Source of the DNA: Gammaproteobacteria bacterium
GTDB lineage: Bacteria; Pseudomonadota; Gammaproteobacteria; BMS3Bbin11
DNA length: 9,310 bases
Direction: 5' to 3'
Assembly: GCA_030617565.1 (NCBI GenBank)
Contig: JAUWVE010000054.1
Location: forward strand, 1-9,310
Within the stretch, counting starts at the first letter, position 1. The number at the start of each line of letters is the position of its first letter. Positions 7,656 through 9,310 of this stretch are shown here, piece after piece. Both the position numbers and the translations under genes were made by a program. A model generated the notes under the pieces. The model was not told the origin of the DNA. It searched no databases and saw only the letters and a program-made list of their open reading frames with translations.

Positions 7656-7683
7656 ATTATAGTTTTCCTGAATACACCGTCAT
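7656..7683 (-). promoter_or_regulatory. Candidate promoter of the GrlR-like gene, with perfect -10 box
   Basis: On the minus strand TATAAT (7661-7656) is preceded by ATGACG (7683-7678) at a 16-base spacing, four of six matches to TTGACA. The expected start near 7649 falls on the Shine-Dalgarno sequence itself, giving a leader of only about ten bases. Confidence 0.4.
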
Positions 7684-7753
7684 TTTAATCCCATTTCTGG
7701 CCAACATCACTCTACCTTAAATCTATTGTCTGGTAACATTTTAAATTGATACT

Positions 7754-7766
7754 GCGTGATGCACGC
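7754..7766 (-). terminator. Short GC-rich hairpin after the methyltransferase-like gene
   Basis: GCGTG and CACGC form a perfect five-base stem with a three-base loop (7759-7761), 14 bases past the stop codon of the gene at 7780-8463. Reading in the gene's direction it is followed by a mixed AT stretch containing only three consecutive T, so it is at best a weak intrinsic terminator. Confidence 0.22.
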
Positions 7767-7779
7767 CTGGTGGAGAGAA

Positions 7780-8463
7780 CTATGGTGCATTGCCATAAAT
7801 TTCTACCATATCAGGACGCTCAGTGAAGTAATAGTGAACCCAAATATAAACATGGTTGAATAGTGCGGCCAACAGTGCCGCCTCTGATAATAAAAGTAAC
7901 CCTGGTAAATAAAGGATCATTAGACCGAAAACATACATCCCATTGTCTGTATATTTAAATATACCTTTCTTTACATAGGGCTCACTGTAGTTCCTGTCGA
8001 AATGATCAATGCCATAGGCTCTTTCAATAGTAAAATATTTTTTAACAGAATAAAAAAGGTATATAACAAATGGTACGATCAACGCAGCAATAAAATATGA
8101 AGTCATTGGCTTGATATTCAAAGTATCTTTGTTGCTTATTGCAAGAATTACAATAATTAAAAGCCGACCAGAAAATAATATTGAAAAACCTGCAGCATAA
8201 ATTTTAAAAGATTTTTTTACACCAAATCGTTTTGTAAATACTCTTAGATAAAGTTCTAATCGCCACACTAGCCAGACATAAACTTGATGAACAACAGGTA
8301 CTGCAATCGCCAGCCAGAACCATGATTTCGTACTTACTCCCCAGAATGAACCAGCTAGTATTTCGGGGTTGTTAGATGTGTAGTGTTGTATAGAAAATAT
8401 TAGAACAACTAATGATAGTAAATGCCATATTTGATACTTAAATATTTTATCAGTTGCATTCAT
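7780..8463 (-). CDS. Multi-pass membrane protein, PEMT/ICMT-like methyltransferase candidate
   Basis: A 227-residue membrane protein with hydrophobic helices at about 11-28, 47-67, 88-109, 121-140 and a long C-terminal pair at 174-212. The last third resembles the SAM-binding end of the phospholipid/isoprenylcysteine methyltransferase families: ERAYGIDHF (147-155), then KKGIFKYTDNGMYVFG (165-180) in the place of the usual G-x-Y-x-x-x-R-H-P-x-Y-x-G, and a final YYFTERPDMVEIYG (211-224) in place of the E-E/E-R end motif. RHP is absent (D173, N174, G175), so methyl transfer to a lipid amine or other membrane substrate is a hypothesis only. The gene is AT-rich: bases 8041-8160 are 27% GC by my count, against 67% at 301-360. 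AAAGG lies about eight bases before the ATG. It appears to be a single-gene unit. The alternative is an unrelated membrane protein. Confidence 0.55.
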   Translation of the reverse strand: MNATDKIFKYQIWHLLSLVVLIFSIQHYTSNNPEILAGSFWGVSTKSWFWLAIAVPVVHQVYVWLVWRLELYLRVFTKRFGVKKSFKIYAAGFSILFSGRLLIIVILAISNKDTLNIKPMTSYFIAALIVPFVIYLFYSVKKYFTIERAYGIDHFDRNYSEPYVKKGIFKYTDNGMYVFGLMILYLPGLLLLSEAALLAALFNHVYIWVHYYFTERPDMVEIYGNAP

Positions 8464-8477
8464 ACGTCAAACCTTTA

Positions 8478-8507
8478 TTTATACCGAGTCACGGTTATTC
8501 GTTTGAA
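8478..8507 (-). promoter_or_regulatory. Candidate promoter of the methyltransferase-like gene
   Basis: On the minus strand TATAAA (8483-8478, five of six matches) is preceded by TTCAAA (8507-8502, four of six) with an 18-base spacer. The -10 box is only about 14 bases from the ATG, so the leader would again be very short and begin at or near the AAAGG ribosome site. Confidence 0.33.
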
Positions 8508-8577
8508 TATCGACATGCCCTGTTCGCACGCTGTGACGGGCTTTAATGAATGAATCAGAAGTTACTTAAAATAAGAC

Positions 8578-9021
8578 TCAAATTCTTGTCATCGTTACAG
8601 TGCCAGCGCTCGAGCCTGTGCATACGCCTGTGTTTATATACATAGTAAAGTTACCAGACAAGGAATTTGGCCTGCCGGAGACAGAGAATTGAGTCGTCGA
8701 TATCGATGTTGTGAAACTGCCATTGAATTTGTTATCAGCAATAACGCCGGTAAATTCCTTCACCAGGTCATCTCCACACGATACGAAACCAGCCGGTAAG
8801 GGATCACGTGATACGTTTGTCCCTGTCACTTTGTTACCATCCTGTGTCAGTTTGATAGTAAAGGTGCGAATTATGGGCCCTTTAGTATCAACAAAGGGAA
8901 CAACACGCCAGGTCCCGGCAACATTTAAATCACCGCCATTGTTTAAATCACCGCCACCGCTACAGGCTGTTAGCCCGAACGAGGCACTTAGCAATACAAA
9001 AACTACACGTAAACTTTTCAT
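8578..9021 (-). CDS. Small predicted lipoprotein of unknown function
   Basis: The start at 9021 is preferred over the in-frame ATG at 9054: AAGG lies eight bases upstream, and the resulting N-terminus is a standard lipoprotein signal (MKSLRVVFVLLSASFGLTAC) with lipobox LTAC and Cys20 as the lipidation site. The mature 128 residues begin with a Gly/Asp/Asn linker containing GGDLN twice, then an alternating beta-type pattern (AGTWRVVPF, FTIKLTQDGNKVTGT, FNGSFTTS, LSGNFTMY) ending in TVTMTRI. Residue 21 is Ser rather than Asp, so by the usual +2 rule the protein should go to the outer membrane. Two further cysteines (82 and 134) could form a disulphide in the periplasm. The fold suggests a small beta-barrel or lipocalin-like domain, but I do not recognise the family. 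It is flanked by gaps of 114 and 141 bases, so it is likely a single-gene unit. Confidence 0.8.
   Translation of the reverse strand: MKSLRVVFVLLSASFGLTACSGGGDLNNGGDLNVAGTWRVVPFVDTKGPIIRTFTIKLTQDGNKVTGTNVSRDPLPAGFVSCGDDLVKEFTGVIADNKFNGSFTTSISTTQFSVSGRPNSLSGNFTMYINTGVCTGSSAGTVTMTRI
8924..8956 (-). repeat. 18-base tandem repeat in the lipoprotein linker
   Basis: The 15-base sequence TTTAAATCACCGCCA (+ strand) occurs at 8924-8938 and again at 8942-8956, a period of 18 bases or six codons, encoding GGDLNN then GGDLN right after the lipidated cysteine. It keeps the reading frame and looks like a slippage-type duplication that lengthens the tether. Confidence 0.75.
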
Positions 9022-9029
9022 TTTTTGTT

Positions 9030-9033
9030 CCTT
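9030..9033 (-). promoter_or_regulatory. Shine-Dalgarno site fixing the lipoprotein start
   Basis: AAGG on the minus strand is eight bases before the ATG at 9021. It lies inside the 11-residue extension that the upstream ATG at 9054 would add, and that extension (AEYANKKEQK) would bury the signal peptide. Confidence 0.6.
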
Positions 9034-9106
9034 TTTATTAGCATATTCGGCCATAGTTAAAGCCGATATTTTCAGGGAGAATAGAAATCAGGCGTTATTT
9101 CGGGGC

Positions 9107-9115
9107 AGTATAACA
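9107..9115 (-). promoter_or_regulatory. Candidate extended -10 promoter of the lipoprotein gene
   Basis: TGTTATACT on the minus strand fits the extended -10 form (TGnTATAAT, with TATACT matching five of six). No good -35 box is found at 16-18 bases, which extended -10 promoters can tolerate. The leader would be about 80 bases. Confidence 0.33.
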
Positions 9116-9136
9116 ATATAAAATGGCCAGTGCTGT

Positions 9137-9184
9137 CCTGACTTTGCTTCAGGCTTACCCGTTCATACTACGAACCTGGGTAAG
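9137..9184 (-). repeat. Two abutting hairpins over the end of the truncated gene
   Basis: CTTACCCGTTC (9154-9164) pairs with GAAC (9172-9175) and GGGTAAG (9178-9184), an eleven-base-pair stem with a seven-base loop and a two-base CT bulge. Directly next to it CCTGA (9137-9141) pairs with TCAGG (9149-9153), also with a seven-base loop. On the minus strand the larger hairpin covers the stop codon of the gene at 9163 and the smaller one follows at once. No U-run comes directly after, and TTTT appears only about 14 bases further. It may act in termination or RNA 3'-end stability; the inverted repeats are certain, the role is not. Confidence 0.5.
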
Positions 9185-9310
9185 GAACGCATGAAGATGG
9201 TCACAAGTGTAATAAGCAGCACGCCAGCAATAAAAGGCCGTATTTTATGAGGTTCCTGGTCAGGTAGTTCCTCATTCATTATGTTTGTAATAATCCCGCC
9301 GGCCAATATG
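9163..9310 (-). CDS. C-terminal fragment of a membrane protein, possibly ZIP-like
   Basis: A frame open from the right edge to a TGA at 9163-9165 encodes the last 48 residues of a protein that continues beyond the window. It reads LAGGIITNIMNEELPDQ near its start and ends in a hydrophobic helix (PFIAGVLLITLVTIF, about residues 25-39) followed by MRSLPRFVV. The arrangement of a Gly-rich segment, then N-x-x-x-E-E-L-P, then a last helix recalls the C-terminus of some bacterial ZIP-like metal permeases and related membrane proteins, but 48 residues are too few for a safe call. Codon phase, the hydrophobic end and the lack of any competing frame support a real gene. Its 3' end lies in a strong inverted repeat. 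Confidence 0.55.
   Translation of the reverse strand, partial: ILAGGIITNIMNEELPDQEPHKIRPFIAGVLLITLVTIFMRSLPRFVV

Noticed and set aside
8517..8544. Inverted repeat GCCC/GGGC followed by TTT between the lipoprotein and methyltransferase-like genes, as a terminator
   Set aside because: The short T-run is on the plus-strand side, where no gene ends; in the minus direction no T-run follows, and the stem is interrupted by bulges.
8711..9121. Plus-strand frame of 136 codons opposite the lipoprotein gene
   Set aside because: The minus strand carries a clear lipobox, a Shine-Dalgarno site and a beta-rich mature domain; the plus frame has no recognisable domain and covers the promoter region of the other strand.

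Overview
This 9.3 kb window looks like a gammaproteobacterial chromosome segment. That is inferred from the gene order DUF58, DUF4381, BatA, BatB/C fusion, BatD and from a Proteobacteria-type HdeD protein; no marker gene fixes the genus. Two parts differ in character: a compact, moderately GC-rich operon on the + strand (1-6355), and a loosely spaced set of minus-strand genes (6624-9310), part of which is clearly AT-rich.

The left two thirds are the downstream end of a MoxR/Bat (aerotolerance-type) operon. A DUF58 protein, cut by the window edge, is followed by a DUF4381 membrane protein, a BatA-type VWA protein, a long BatB-type VWA protein fused to TPRs and a Gln/acidic tail (BatC-like), and the Oxy-tolerance protein BatD. 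The first four genes overlap by 4 to 8 bases and the last gap is 15 bases, so they are almost certainly co-transcribed and partly translationally coupled. The AAA+ ATPase MoxR that usually heads such operons would lie upstream of base 1. By the positive-inside rule, the BatA and BatB VWA domains, the TPRs and the main body of BatD face the periplasm, while the DUF58 protein appears cytoplasmic. The family is linked to envelope or oxidative stress tolerance and perhaps chaperone-like assembly, but its biochemistry is poorly defined.

After a 268-base convergent intergenic region come minus-strand genes, read right to left. A truncated membrane-protein C-terminus sits at the right edge (possibly ZIP-like). 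Next are a small lipoprotein of unknown function, an AT-rich multi-pass membrane protein resembling phospholipid/isoprenylcysteine-type methyltransferases, a 110-residue protein resembling the GrlR family, and an HdeD-family six-helix membrane protein. Gaps of 108 to 141 bases separate them, and I can point to a plausible sigma70-like promoter in front of each of the four complete genes. They therefore look like separate short transcription units rather than one operon.

I do not see a clear new multi-gene defence, mobile or biosynthetic system, a CRISPR array, an insertion sequence, a tRNA or an rRNA. The points most worth a second look are the altered metal-site motif in the DUF58 protein, the BatB/BatC fusion with its conserved C-terminal tail, the AT-rich methyltransferase-like gene next to a GrlR-like gene, and a pair of abutting hairpins spanning the stop codon of the truncated gene at the right edge.
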